Shown here: in pieces, positions 9,210 to 17,981 of the stretch
How positions within the stretch are numbered: position 1 is the first letter of the stretch
Layout: every line of letters starts with the position of its first letter
Assembly (NCBI RefSeq): GCF_006539185.1
Contig: NZ_BJMN01000010.1
Span: 268,927 to 332,926, forward strand
Length of the DNA: 64,000 bases
Direction: 5' to 3'
Source: Streptomyces gardneri
GTDB lineage: Bacteria; Actinomycetota; Actinomycetes; Streptomycetales; Streptomycetaceae
Program-made: the position numbers and the translations under genes
Notes under the pieces: generated by a model
What the model saw: the letters and a program-made list of their open reading frames with translations, nothing else
The model's database searches: none
What the model was told of the DNA's origin: nothing

Positions 9210-11173
9210 CCCTGAGCACGGGCTGGTACCTGCGGCGGCTGTCCCGGATGGGACCGCGGGAGGTCGGCGGCCGGGTGGGCGACACCCTGCGCAGGCGGCG
9301 GTGGCGGTCGGTGCGGCCGGACGGCCCGGCCGTGACCGGCGCCCGGTTCACCGCGGTGCTGCCCGCGGGGACGATCGGTGCGGTGCCGCCGGACGCCGCG
9401 AAGCGTCTCGTCGCCGAGGCGGACCGGCTGATGGACGGGCACGCGGAGTACTTCGGCGTGGACCGCGACGACCTGGTGGACCCGGACTGGTGGCACGACC
9501 CGAAGACCGGGCGCCGGGCGCCGTGGGGCTACGCCTTCGACGTGCCGTACCGCGACGAGGAGGCGGTCGGCGACATCAAGCAGATCTGGGAGCTGTCCCG
9601 GCACCAGTACCTCACCGTGCTCGCCGCCGCCTACGCGATCACCGGGGACGAGCGGTACGCCGAGCGGGTGGCCGAGCACCTGCGGTCGTGGTGGGCGGCC
9701 AACGCGCCGCTGCGCGGGGTGCACTGGACCAGCGGCATCGAGCTGGGGATCCGGCTGCTCTCCTGGGTGTGGGTCCGGCGGCTGCTCGACGGCTGGCCGG
9801 GCGCGGCGGGCCTGTTCGAGGGCAACCCGGTGGCGCTGCGCCAGATCTGGCACCACCAGCGTTGGCTGGCCGCCTTCCCCAGCCGGGGGTCGTCGGCGAA
9901 CAACCACGTCATCGCCGAGGCCGCCGGGCAGTTGGCCGCGGCCTGCGCGTTCGGCTGGTTCCCCTCCTCGGCGCGCTGGCGGGCCGACGCCCTGCGGTCG
10001 CTGGAGCGGCAGCTGCGGGCGAACACCTTCGGCTCCGGCCTCAACCGCGAGCTGGCCACCGAGTACCACGGGCTGGTCCTGGAGCTGGGCCTGGCCGCCG
10101 TGGCGGAGGCGGACGCGGCCGGCGTACCGGTCCCCTCGACGGTCCGGCTGGTGCTGCTGCGGATGACCGACGCGCTCGCCGCCGTCGTGGACGACCGCTT
10201 ACGGCCGCCGCGCCAGGGCGACTCCGACGACGGCCACGGTCTGATCGTCGACGGCGCGGGCACCGACCGCTGGGGCTCGCTGCTGGCCACGGGGGACGCC
10301 GTGTTCGGGCGGCTCGACTGGTGGCCGGAGGTGACCGGTACGGATGTGCGTACGCCGCTGCTGGCCGCGCTCGTCCGGCCGTACGCGAAGGCGGGCACCG
10401 TACCGGCCGTGTCCCGGCCGGCGAGCCGACCGGCCCACTTCGCCGACGCGGGCATGACGATCCTGCGTGGTCCGGAGGGGATCTGGTGCCGCTGCGACGG
10501 AGGTCCGCACGGTTTTCTGTCCATCGCCGCGCACGCCCACGCGGACGCGCTGTCGGTGGAGGTCCGGCACGACGGGGTCGACGTCCTCGCCGACCCGGGG
10601 ACGTTCTGCTACCACGGGCAGCCCGAGTGGCGGCAGTACTTCCGGTCGACGCTCGGCCACAACACCCTGCAGTGGGAAGGCGGTGACCAGTCGGTCTCCG
10701 GCGGCCCGTTCCTGTGGACCCGGCATGCCCGGAGCCGTGTCCTGGTCGCGGACACCGCCTCCGAGGGCGTGGCCCGCTGGTGCGCCGAGCACGACGGCTA
10801 CGAGCGCGTCACGCACCGCCGCCGGGTGGAGCTGACGGCCGCGAGCCGGGAGTTACGGGTGGTCGACGAGGTGCGCGGCGACAGCGGAGCCGTGCGTCTG
10901 GCGTTCCACCTCGGCCCGGCGATCGCCGCGGAGCTGGTGGGGAACCGGGCCGTCCTCACCTGGACCCGGGACGGCGAGGACCGCTCCGCCGCGCTCGACC
11001 TGCCCGAGCAGCTGTCCTGGCGGGCGCATCGCGGCGAGAGCGAGCCGCCGCTGGGCTGGTACTCCCCCGGTTTCGGGCGCAAGGAACCCTCCACCACGCT
11101 GGTCGGCAGCGGCTTCGCCGACGGCACCGCGTCGGCGGGAGAGTTCACCACCGTGCTCAGGTTCCGCGGCTAG
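9206..11173 (+). CDS. Heparinase II/III family polysaccharide lyase-like protein
   Basis: A 655-residue protein with an alpha-toroid N-terminal half (LSRHQYLTVLAAAYAITGDERYA, NNHVIAEAAGQ, ATEYHGLVLELG) and a heparinase II/III beta-sandwich (AHAHADALSVEV, DPGTFCYHG, GHNTLQ). The His, Tyr and Asn residues expected for uronic-acid beta-elimination are present. No signal peptide is evident, so it may act inside the cell or leave by another route. It contains two TTA leucine codons in frame (10199-10201 and 10853-10855), which in Streptomyces need the bldA tRNA. No TTA was found in its neighbours. A role in trimming or proofreading the polymer is inferred. Confidence 0.87.
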   Translation: MTLSTGWYLRRLSRMGPREVGGRVGDTLRRRRWRSVRPDGPAVTGARFTAVLPAGTIGAVPPDAAKRLVAEADRLMDGHAEYFGVDRDDLVDPDWWHDPKTGRRAPWGYAFDVPYRDEEAVGDIKQIWELSRHQYLTVLAAAYAITGDERYAERVAEHLRSWWAANAPLRGVHWTSGIELGIRLLSWVWVRRLLDGWPGAAGLFEGNPVALRQIWHHQRWLAAFPSRGSSANNHVIAEAAGQLAAACAFGWFPSSARWRADALRSLERQLRANTFGSGLNRELATEYHGLVLELGLAAVAEADAAGVPVPSTVRLVLLRMTDALAAVVDDRLRPPRQGDSDDGHGLIVDGAGTDRWGSLLATGDAVFGRLDWWPEVTGTDVRTPLLAALVRPYAKAGTVPAVSRPASRPAHFADAGMTILRGPEGIWCRCDGGPHGFLSIAAHAHADALSVEVRHDGVDVLADPGTFCYHGQPEWRQYFRSTLGHNTLQWEGGDQSVSGGPFLWTRHARSRVLVADTASEGVARWCAEHDGYERVTHRRRVELTAASRELRVVDEVRGDSGAVRLAFHLGPAIAAELVGNRAVLTWTRDGEDRSAALDLPEQLSWRAHRGESEPPLGWYSPGFGRKEPSTTLVGSGFADGTASAGEFTTVLRFRG

Positions 11174-11182
11174 GGGGGGCTC

Positions 11183-12757
11183 GTGGTGATCAAGCGGCGG
11201 CGCCGGGCGGCGCCGACGGCGCCTCTGGTGCTGCTCCTGCTGGTGGCGACCGGCTGCACGAGCACGTCGGACGCCCCGGCGAAGCCGTCCCGTACGTCCT
11301 CGGCGTCCGGGGCGCCCTCCGCCTCCGGGGCGCCCTCCGCCATCGGGGCGCCCCCCTCCGGCCTGGCCCGGGTCTGCGCCGAGCCCCCGGCCGGGCCGGC
11401 GAAGGCGCCGGCGGGCGCGGTGACGGTGGACCCCTCGGTGGTCGGCGATCTGGCCGCGAAGACCGAGAGCAGCCCCCCGCGCACCACGTTCTGGCTTCGG
11501 CCGGGCACCCACAGGCTGGAGCCGGACGCCTACGCCCAGGTCGTGCCCAAGGAGGGGAACCGCTATCTCGGCGCGCCGGGCGCGGTGCTCGACGGACGGA
11601 AGACCAACCAGTACGCGTTCGGCGGCACGGCCCGCGACGTCACCATCCGCCATCTGACCGTGGAGCGCTTCGTCGCGCCGAACAACGAGGGCGTGGTCAA
11701 CCACGACATGGCCGACGGGTGGGTGGTCGAGCACGCGAGGATCCAGTACAACTCCGGCGCCGGGCTGATGGCCGGTGCACGCCAGCAGGTCCGCGCCAGC
11801 TGCCTGCGCGGCAACGGGCAGTACGGCATGAACGCCTACAAGACCGGCGACTCCATCAAGGGCCTGGTGGTCGAGGGCAACGAGGTCGTGGGCAACAACA
11901 CCGACGACTGGGAGCGGCGGCAGCCGGGCTGCGGCTGCACCGCCGGCATCAAGTTCTGGGCGGTCGACGGCGCCGACATCCGCGGCAACTGGGTGCACGA
12001 CAACCGCGGCGCCGGACTCTGGGCGGACACCAACAACAACGACTTCCGCTTCGAGGACAACGTCCTCGAAGCCAACGACGGTGCCGCGCTGATCTACGAG
12101 ACCAGCTACAACGCGGTCATCCGGAACAACACGATCCGGCGCAACAACGTGGTCGAGGCCCGCGGCTACGCCGAGGACGGCGACGACTTCCCGTACGGGA
12201 CCGTCTACGTGTCCGAGTCGGGCGGCGAGCCCCGCGTCCCCGCCCGCACGGACAAGATCGAGATCTACGGGAACGTGCTGGAGAACAACTGGTCCGGGAT
12301 CACCCTGTGGGAGAACGCCGACCGGTTCTGCAACAGCCCGTCCAACACCTCCACCGGATACTGCACGCTGCTGGTGAAGGACCCCGCCCGCTGCGCGCCC
12401 CCGGCGATCGCCGCCGCGCCGCTCCGGGACGACTGCCGGTGGAAGACCCAGCGCGTGGACATCCACGGCAACCGCTTCGTCCTGGACAAGTCCGCCCTCG
12501 ACTGCACGGTGGGGTGCGACCGCATGGCGGTGGTGGCCAACTCCGGTACGTCTCCGGACTGGTCGCCGTACAAGGGCGAGCGGGTGTCCGAGGCGATCAC
12601 CCGCGGGCAGCAGAACCGCTGGCGCGACAACGACTACCTCGGGCCGTGGACGTTCGTCGCCCACGCCCCGGGCCGCACACTCAGCCTCGACGAGTGGCGG
12701 GGCGCGCCGTACCGGCAGGACGAGGGCAGCACCTTCCGCGCACGGGACGGTGGTTGA
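11183..12757 (+). CDS. Right-handed parallel beta-helix lipoprotein
   Basis: A 524-residue exported protein. The N-terminus has basic residues, a hydrophobic stretch LVLLLLVATGC and a lipobox Cys near residue 25, followed by a Ser/Ala/Gly/Pro linker. The rest is Asn-rich pectate-lyase-like coil repeats (IQYNSGAGLMAG, VEGNEVVGNNTDDW, DNRGAGLWADTNNNDF, VIRNNTIRRNN, EIYGNVLENNWSG). Such solenoids bind or cleave acidic polysaccharides, so it may process or anchor the polymer made by the cluster. Two adjacent GTG codons can serve as start (11183 and 11186). It overlaps the next gene by 8 bases. Confidence 0.85.
   Translation: MVIKRRRRAAPTAPLVLLLLVATGCTSTSDAPAKPSRTSSASGAPSASGAPSAIGAPPSGLARVCAEPPAGPAKAPAGAVTVDPSVVGDLAAKTESSPPRTTFWLRPGTHRLEPDAYAQVVPKEGNRYLGAPGAVLDGRKTNQYAFGGTARDVTIRHLTVERFVAPNNEGVVNHDMADGWVVEHARIQYNSGAGLMAGARQQVRASCLRGNGQYGMNAYKTGDSIKGLVVEGNEVVGNNTDDWERRQPGCGCTAGIKFWAVDGADIRGNWVHDNRGAGLWADTNNNDFRFEDNVLEANDGAALIYETSYNAVIRNNTIRRNNVVEARGYAEDGDDFPYGTVYVSESGGEPRVPARTDKIEIYGNVLENNWSGITLWENADRFCNSPSNTSTGYCTLLVKDPARCAPPAIAAAPLRDDCRWKTQRVDIHGNRFVLDKSALDCTVGCDRMAVVANSGTSPDWSPYKGERVSEAITRGQQNRWRDNDYLGPWTFVAHAPGRTLSLDEWRGAPYRQDEGSTFRARDGG
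11306..11359 (+). repeat. 18-bp tandem repeat coding the lipoprotein linker
   Basis: Two identical 18-base units (11306-11323 and 11324-11341, unit TCCGGGGCGCCCTCCGCC) are followed by a third, degenerate one to 11359. They encode a repeated Ser-Gly-Ala-Pro linker between the lipobox cysteine and the beta-helix. Copy number could vary by slippage and would only change spacer length. Confidence 0.85.
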
Positions 12758-14006
12758 GTTGGTCGCGGACCACACGCCGAAGATCGTCGGCACGGCCTGG
12801 GCGCTGCTGGCGCTCAACACGCTCGGCTCCGCCGGGGCGAAGACCGTCGTCCCGCTCCCCCGCTCCCTCATCCAGATGGTCACGATGGGCGCGCTGGTCG
12901 CCGCGTTCGCGCTGGCGCTCGTCGTCAATCCCCGGCTGCGCGTCCGGGCCAGCGCCTTCCTCTTCCTGCTGACCCTGCTGCTCGTGCCGAGCGTGATCTC
13001 CAGCGTGCACCTGGAGGTCGGGGTCGGCGCGCTGTTCCGCTGCGCCCGGCTGACGCTCTTCGTCGCCACGCTGTGGCTGCTCAGCCGCTGGTGGGACGGC
13101 GGCCTGACGTTCGTCCGCCACCACATCCGGATGTACTTCGCGGTGCTCGTCCTGGTGGCCGCCGGGCTGCTCGTCGCACCGGGCACGGCCATGCCCGAGT
13201 ACTACGGCGGGCGCCTCGTCGGCGCGCTGTGGCCGCTCACCCCGCCGCAGATCGGCCAGTACGCCGCGGTGGTCATCGGGCTGACCGTGCTGCTCGTGCT
13301 GGGCCGGCGGACCACCGGGGCCGGCGCGGCGGTCGTCGTCGTGCCGTCGCTCGTCCTGCTCGCGATGACCCATACCCGGACGGCCACGCTCGGCCTGATC
13401 ATCGCCCTGACGCTGGCGATCGGCTCGCTCGTCCTGACCAGCGCCGCCGCCCGCCGGGTCTTCGCCTGGGCGGTGCTGTGCGCCACGGTGGCCGCGGTGG
13501 TGTTCAGCTCCGCGCTGCGGTCGTGGTTCCTGCGCGGGCAGAGCCAGGAGAACTTCTCCAACCTCACCGGCCGGGCGAAGGTCTGGGACGCCCTCCTGGC
13601 AGCGCCCCGGACGCTCGGGGAGCAGGCGCTCGGCACGGGTCTCGGCGACAAGTCGTTCGACGGGCTGCCGATCGACAACAGCTGGCTGGCCGTCTACCAC
13701 GAGCAGGGTCTGGTCGGCGTCACCATCGTGGCGGCGATGATCGTCGTGCTGGGCGCCGTCGCGCTGCTGCGGCCGCCGTCGCTGCCGCGGGCCTGCGCGA
13801 TCTTCCTGATCAGCTACTGCGCGATCTCCTCGTACACGGAGGTCGGTCTCGGCGACGCCTCCGCGTATCTGCTGCATCTGGCCCTGGCCGCCTCGCTCCT
13901 CGCGGCCCCCGCCGCGGCGGCCACGCCCCTCGCCGCACTCGTCCCCACGGCCCTGCCCATGACCGAAGTTCCCCGACGACGTATCCCGCGATGGGCCCGG
14001 AGGTGA
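12750..14006 (+). CDS. O-antigen ligase/Wzy polymerase-like membrane protein
   Basis: A 418-residue multi-spanning protein with about ten or eleven hydrophobic segments (for example LIQMVTMGALVAAFALALVV, FLFLLTLLLVPSVI, AVLVLVAAGLLVAP). A larger loop around residues 265-310 contains NLTGRAKVWD and LGTGLGDKSFDGLPIDNSW, a pattern typical of the Wzy_C/WaaL superfamily. It is the best candidate for repeat-unit polymerase in this cluster. The GTG at 12750 overlaps the previous gene. The assignment rests on topology and the ligase-like loop, because these proteins are poorly conserved. Confidence 0.75.
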   Translation: MVELVADHTPKIVGTAWALLALNTLGSAGAKTVVPLPRSLIQMVTMGALVAAFALALVVNPRLRVRASAFLFLLTLLLVPSVISSVHLEVGVGALFRCARLTLFVATLWLLSRWWDGGLTFVRHHIRMYFAVLVLVAAGLLVAPGTAMPEYYGGRLVGALWPLTPPQIGQYAAVVIGLTVLLVLGRRTTGAGAAVVVVPSLVLLAMTHTRTATLGLIIALTLAIGSLVLTSAAARRVFAWAVLCATVAAVVFSSALRSWFLRGQSQENFSNLTGRAKVWDALLAAPRTLGEQALGTGLGDKSFDGLPIDNSWLAVYHEQGLVGVTIVAAMIVVLGAVALLRPPSLPRACAIFLISYCAISSYTEVGLGDASAYLLHLALAASLLAAPAAAATPLAALVPTALPMTEVPRRRIPRWARR

Positions 14007-14013
14007 CCTGAGC

Positions 14014-15285
14014 ATGCATGTCCTTGTCGTGCACAACCGCTATTCCTCGGCGCAGCCGAGCGGTGAGAACAGGGTGGTCGACGAAGAGGTGGGGCTGCTG
14101 CGCGCGGCCGGCCACCGGGTCGACGTCTTCGAGCGGCGCAGCGACGACATCGCCGCCCGGTCCCTCCTCGCCAAGGCCGCGGTGCCGCTCCTCGTGCCGT
14201 GGAACCCCGCGGTCCGCACGGAGCTCACCGCCCGGCTCCGCGCCGAGCGACCGGACGTGGTGCACGTCCACAACGTCTTCCCGCTCCTGTCGCCCGCGGT
14301 GCTCGCCGCCTGCGCCGACGCCGGTGTGCCCGTCGTCGCCACGCTGCACAACTACACCCAGGTCTGCCCGCCCGGCACCCTGCACAGGGACGGCCGGCCG
14401 TGCACCGAGTGCGTCGGATCGGCGACGGCGCTGCCGGCCGTCCGGCACGGCTGCTACCGGAACTCCCGGCTCGCGACGGTTCCGCTCGCGGTCAGCCTCT
14501 CGGTCAACCGGCGGCGCTGGTGGTCCGGCGTGGAGCGGTTCTTCTGCATCTCCGCCGCGCAGCGGGACGTCCTGGTGAGGTCCGGCATGCCGGCCGAACG
14601 GCTCGTGGTGAAGCACAACTTCGTGCCGGACCCGGGTGTCACCCGAGCGGGCACCGGCGAGCATCTGCTCTTCCTCGGCCGGCTCGCGGAGACCAAGGGC
14701 GTGCGGCTGCTCATGGCCGCGTGGGACGCGATCGCGGCGGACGGCGGTCTGGACGTGCCGCTCGTGATCGCCGGCGCGGGGCCGCTGGAGAGCGAGGTGT
14801 CCGCCTGGGCGGCGGGCCGCGACGACGTGCGGTACGTCGGTCTGTACGACCCCGCCCAGTGCCGGCGGGCCGTCGCGCGGTCGGTGGCCGTGGTGGCCCC
14901 CTCGATGTCCCTGGAGACGTTCGGCCTGGTGGTCGCGGAGGCGATGGCGGCCGGGGTCCCGGCCGTCGCCGCCGCTCACGGCGCCTTCGTCGAGCTCGTC
15001 GACGACGGGGTGACCGGGCTGCTGCACGCGCCGGGCGATGCCGCCTCGCTCGCGGCCCGCCTGCGCCGGATCGCGACCGAGCCGGCCCTCAACCGGGAGA
15101 TGGGACTGGCGGCCCGGCGCCGTTACGAGCGGGACTTCAGCCCGGCGGTCGGTCTTGAGCGCCTGGTGGAGGAGTACCGCGCCGCGACAGCGGGGCGGTA
15201 CGGCGGCGGGGACGGCCCGCCGCCGGTAGGGGACGAGAACACTGGCTCGCGGCGGGGAACCGCCGCGAGCGGGATGGGGGAATGA
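14014..15285 (+). CDS. Glycosyltransferase family 4 protein
   Basis: A 423-residue GT-B glycosyltransferase. The N-terminal acceptor domain has VLVVHNRYSSAQPSGENRVVDEE, VVHVHNVFPLLSP and a Cys-rich patch (CPPGTLHRDGRPCTECVG) found in one GT4 subgroup. The donor domain has LLFLGRLAETKGVRLLM and the E-x7-E region SLETFGLVVAEAMAAGVPAVA. It probably adds a sugar to the lipid-linked oligosaccharide. The last 30 residues are low-complexity and probably disordered. It starts 7 bases after the Wzy-like gene with a GAGGTGA-type ribosome site. Confidence 0.88.
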   Translation: MHVLVVHNRYSSAQPSGENRVVDEEVGLLRAAGHRVDVFERRSDDIAARSLLAKAAVPLLVPWNPAVRTELTARLRAERPDVVHVHNVFPLLSPAVLAACADAGVPVVATLHNYTQVCPPGTLHRDGRPCTECVGSATALPAVRHGCYRNSRLATVPLAVSLSVNRRRWWSGVERFFCISAAQRDVLVRSGMPAERLVVKHNFVPDPGVTRAGTGEHLLFLGRLAETKGVRLLMAAWDAIAADGGLDVPLVIAGAGPLESEVSAWAAGRDDVRYVGLYDPAQCRRAVARSVAVVAPSMSLETFGLVVAEAMAAGVPAVAAAHGAFVELVDDGVTGLLHAPGDAASLAARLRRIATEPALNREMGLAARRRYERDFSPAVGLERLVEEYRAATAGRYGGGDGPPPVGDENTGSRRGTAASGMGE

Positions 15286-15286
15286 G

Positions 15287-16522
15287 ATGACACGATGCCG
15301 ACTCTGCGGCTCGGCGGCGCTGGCGAGCGTCGTCGACCTCGGGGCGACCCCGCCGTGCGAGAGCTTCCTCGCCGCGGACCGGCTGGACCTGCCGGAGCCG
15401 GCGTACCCGCTGCACCTGCGGGTCTGCACCGACTGCTGGCTGGCGCAGATCCCGCCGCTGATCACGCCGGAGGACACCTTCCAGGAGTACGCGTACTTCT
15501 CCTCGTACTCGACGTCCTGGGTGGAGCACGCGCGCACGTTCGTCGACGGCGCCGTGCAGCGGCTCGGTCTCGGCGGCGAATCCTTCGTGGTCGAGGTCGC
15601 GAGCAACGACGGGTACCTGCTCAGGCACGTGGTGGACCAGGGGATCCGCTGCCTCGGCATCGAGCCGTCGGTGAACGTCGGCGCCGCGGCGCGGGACGAG
15701 GGCGTCCCGACGCTCACGGAGTTCCTGAGCCCGGACACCGGCTCGGCCGTCCGCGCCGAGCACGGCCCTGCGGACCTGGTCGTGGCCAACAACGTGTATG
15801 CGCACATCCCCGACGTCGTCGGGTTCACCCGCGGGCTGCGCGCCCTGGTCGCCGACGACGGCTGGGTCTCCATCGAGGTGCAGCACCTGCTGACGCTGAT
15901 CGAGGAGAACCAGTACGACACGATCTACCACGAGCACTTCCAGTACTACACGGTCGCGTCCGCGATCCGGGCGCTGGAGAGCGGCGGACTCACGCTCGTG
16001 GACGTCGAGTTGCTGCCCACGCACGGCGGCTCCATCCGGCTGTGGGCCCGGCCGGCCGAGGTGGCCGGCGAGCCGTCCCGGAGGGTGGCCGAGGTGCTGG
16101 ACCGGGAGAAGGCGGCCGGGCTCCAGGAGCTGTCGGGGTACGCCGAGTTCTCCGCCCGGGTCGCCAAGGTGCGCCGGGACCTGCTGAGGTTCCTCATCGA
16201 GGCGGCCGAGCGCGGCGAGACGGTCGTCGGCTACGGCGCCCCGGGCAAGGGCAACACCCTGCTCAACCACTGCGGCATCCGGCCCGACCTGCTCGCGTAC
16301 ACGGTCGACCGGAATCCCTACAAGCACGGCAGGTTCACCCCGGGCACCCGTATCCCGATCCTGCCGCCCGAGCGGATCGCCGCCGACAAGCCGGACTACG
16401 TCCTCGTCCTCCCGTGGAACCTGCGGGCCGAGCTGGTCGAGCAGCTGTCCTTCGTGCACGAGTGGGGCGGCCGGCTGGTCTTCCCCATACCGGAGCTGAG
16501 CATCGTGGAGGTCAAGCCGTGA
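15287..16522 (+). CDS. SAM-dependent C-methyltransferase (TylCIII/Methyltransf_13-14 type)
   Basis: A 411-residue enzyme with three parts: an N-terminal zinc-binding region (CRLCGSAAL followed by CTDCW), a SAM-binding Rossmann domain (VVEVASNDGYLL) and the C-terminal Methyltransf_14 domain with VGYGAPGKGNTLL. This layout is characteristic of NDP-4-keto-deoxysugar C-methyltransferases that make branched sugars. It starts 1 base after the previous stop and overlaps the nucleotidyltransferase by 4 bases, so it belongs to a sugar cassette running to 20278. The likely product is a C-methyl-branched nucleotide sugar, but the methylated carbon is unknown. Confidence 0.88.
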   Translation: MTRCRLCGSAALASVVDLGATPPCESFLAADRLDLPEPAYPLHLRVCTDCWLAQIPPLITPEDTFQEYAYFSSYSTSWVEHARTFVDGAVQRLGLGGESFVVEVASNDGYLLRHVVDQGIRCLGIEPSVNVGAAARDEGVPTLTEFLSPDTGSAVRAEHGPADLVVANNVYAHIPDVVGFTRGLRALVADDGWVSIEVQHLLTLIEENQYDTIYHEHFQYYTVASAIRALESGGLTLVDVELLPTHGGSIRLWARPAEVAGEPSRRVAEVLDREKAAGLQELSGYAEFSARVAKVRRDLLRFLIEAAERGETVVGYGAPGKGNTLLNHCGIRPDLLAYTVDRNPYKHGRFTPGTRIPILPPERIAADKPDYVLVLPWNLRAELVEQLSFVHEWGGRLVFPIPELSIVEVKP

Positions 16523-17334
16523 AGGTCGTGCTGTTCTGCGGCGGTTACGGGATGCGGATGCGCAACGGCGCCTCCGACGACGTGCCCAAGCCGATGGCGA
16601 TGGTCGGCCCGCGGCCACTGATCTGGCATGTCATGCGCTACTACGCGCACTTCGGGCACAAGGAGTTCATCCTGTGCCTCGGGTACGGCGCGCATCACAT
16701 CAAGGACTTCTTCCTCAACTACGAGGAGACGACGTCCAACGACTTCGTGCTGCGCGGCGGACGGACCGAGCTGCTGTCCACCGACATCGCCGACTGGACG
16801 ATCACCTTCGCCCAGACCGGCATCGAGTCGCCGATCGGGGAGCGGCTGCGCCGGGTGCGGCACCACCTGGAGGGCGACGAGATGTTCCTCGCCAACTACG
16901 CCGACGTGCTCACCGACGCCCCGCTGCCGGAGATGATCGAGAAGTTCTCCCGGCGCGACGCGGGTGCGTCGATGATGGTGGTGCCGCCCCAATCCTCCTT
17001 CCACTGCGTGGAGTTGGGCGAGGACGGCCTGGTGGGAGGCATCACCGCGGTCAGCGAACTGCCGCTGTGGGAGAACGGCGGCTACTTCGTGCTCCGCCAG
17101 GAGGTCTTCGACCACATACCGGAGAACGGGGACCTGGTCGCCGACGGCTGCGCCGCCCTGGCCAAGGAGGGCCGGCTCGTGGCGCACCAGCACCGCGGCT
17201 TCTGGAAGCCGACCGACACCGTGAAGGAGCGGGCCGCGCTCGACGAGGCCTACGCCCGGGGCGACCGCCCGTGGGCCGTGTGGGAGCGGGACGGCGCGGC
17301 GGCGGCCGCGGCCGGCGCCGGAGCCCGGGCGTGA
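16519..17334 (+). CDS. Sugar-phosphate nucleotidyltransferase (glucose-1-phosphate cytidylyltransferase-like)
   Basis: A 271-residue GT-A-fold nucleotidyltransferase. The start MKVVLFCGGYGMRMR is the nucleotide-binding loop, followed by PKPMAMVGPRPLIWHVM with the usual Pro-Lys-Pro and the sugar-phosphate site. The length and the segment HHIKDFFLNYEE fit RfbF-type CTP:glucose-1-phosphate enzymes. It would activate the sugar later modified by the epimerase and the methyltransferase. The GTG at 16519 overlaps the previous stop (GTGA). The Ala-rich tail is typical of high-GC homologues. Confidence 0.88.
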   Translation: MKVVLFCGGYGMRMRNGASDDVPKPMAMVGPRPLIWHVMRYYAHFGHKEFILCLGYGAHHIKDFFLNYEETTSNDFVLRGGRTELLSTDIADWTITFAQTGIESPIGERLRRVRHHLEGDEMFLANYADVLTDAPLPEMIEKFSRRDAGASMMVVPPQSSFHCVELGEDGLVGGITAVSELPLWENGGYFVLRQEVFDHIPENGDLVADGCAALAKEGRLVAHQHRGFWKPTDTVKERAALDEAYARGDRPWAVWERDGAAAAAAGAGARA

Positions 17335-17978
17335 TCCGGCTCGGGGCCGGGCGCCTCGACCGGGTCGTCGCGGTGGGCGCGCACTGCGACGACATCGCCA
17401 TCGGCGCCGGTGGCACGCTGCTCACGCTGTGCCTCGCGCGGCCGGGCATCCGCGTGGACGCGCTGGTGCTCTCCGGCGGTGGCGGCGAGCGGGAGGACGA
17501 GGAGCGGGCCGCGCTCGCCGCGTTCTGCCCGGGCGCCGACCTGCGGCTGACCGTGCACAAGCTGCCGGACGGCCGGCTGCCCGCGCACTGGGACGAGGCC
17601 AAGGGGGCGATCGAGGAGCTGCGCGAGCGGACCGAGCCCGATCTGGTCCTCGCCCCGCGCACCGAGGACGCGCACCAGGACCACCGCGGCCTGGCGCAGC
17701 TCATGACCACCGCGTTCCGCGACCACCTCGTGCTCGGCTACGAGATCGTCAAGTGGGACGGCGACCTCGGCCGACCGGCGGCGTACCAGCCGCTGTCGCC
17801 GGAGATCGCCGAACGGAAGGTGCGGCTGCTGCAGGAGCACTACCCCTCGCAGCGGCACCGTCCCTGGTACGACCGGGAGGCCTTCCTCGGGCTGGCCCGG
17901 ATCCGCGGCATCGAATGCCACGCGCGCTACGCCGAGGCGTTCGACATCACCAAACTCACTCTCGACCTGGGGGAATGA
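17331..17978 (+). CDS. PIG-L family deacetylase
   Basis: A 215-residue zinc-dependent N-deacetylase of the LmbE/PIG-L family. The metal motif appears as AVGAHCDDIAIGAGGT (H-x-D-D), with the later EDAHQDHRGL providing another His. In this position between a nucleotidyltransferase and an epimerase it probably deacetylates an N-acetylated sugar nucleotide or glycan intermediate. The GTG start at 17331 overlaps the previous stop by 4 bases. The family also deacetylates mycothiol and GPI precursors, but nothing here points to those. Confidence 0.87.
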   Translation: MIRLGAGRLDRVVAVGAHCDDIAIGAGGTLLTLCLARPGIRVDALVLSGGGGEREDEERAALAAFCPGADLRLTVHKLPDGRLPAHWDEAKGAIEELRERTEPDLVLAPRTEDAHQDHRGLAQLMTTAFRDHLVLGYEIVKWDGDLGRPAAYQPLSPEIAERKVRLLQEHYPSQRHRPWYDREAFLGLARIRGIECHARYAEAFDITKLTLDLGE

Positions 17979-17981
17979 ACC

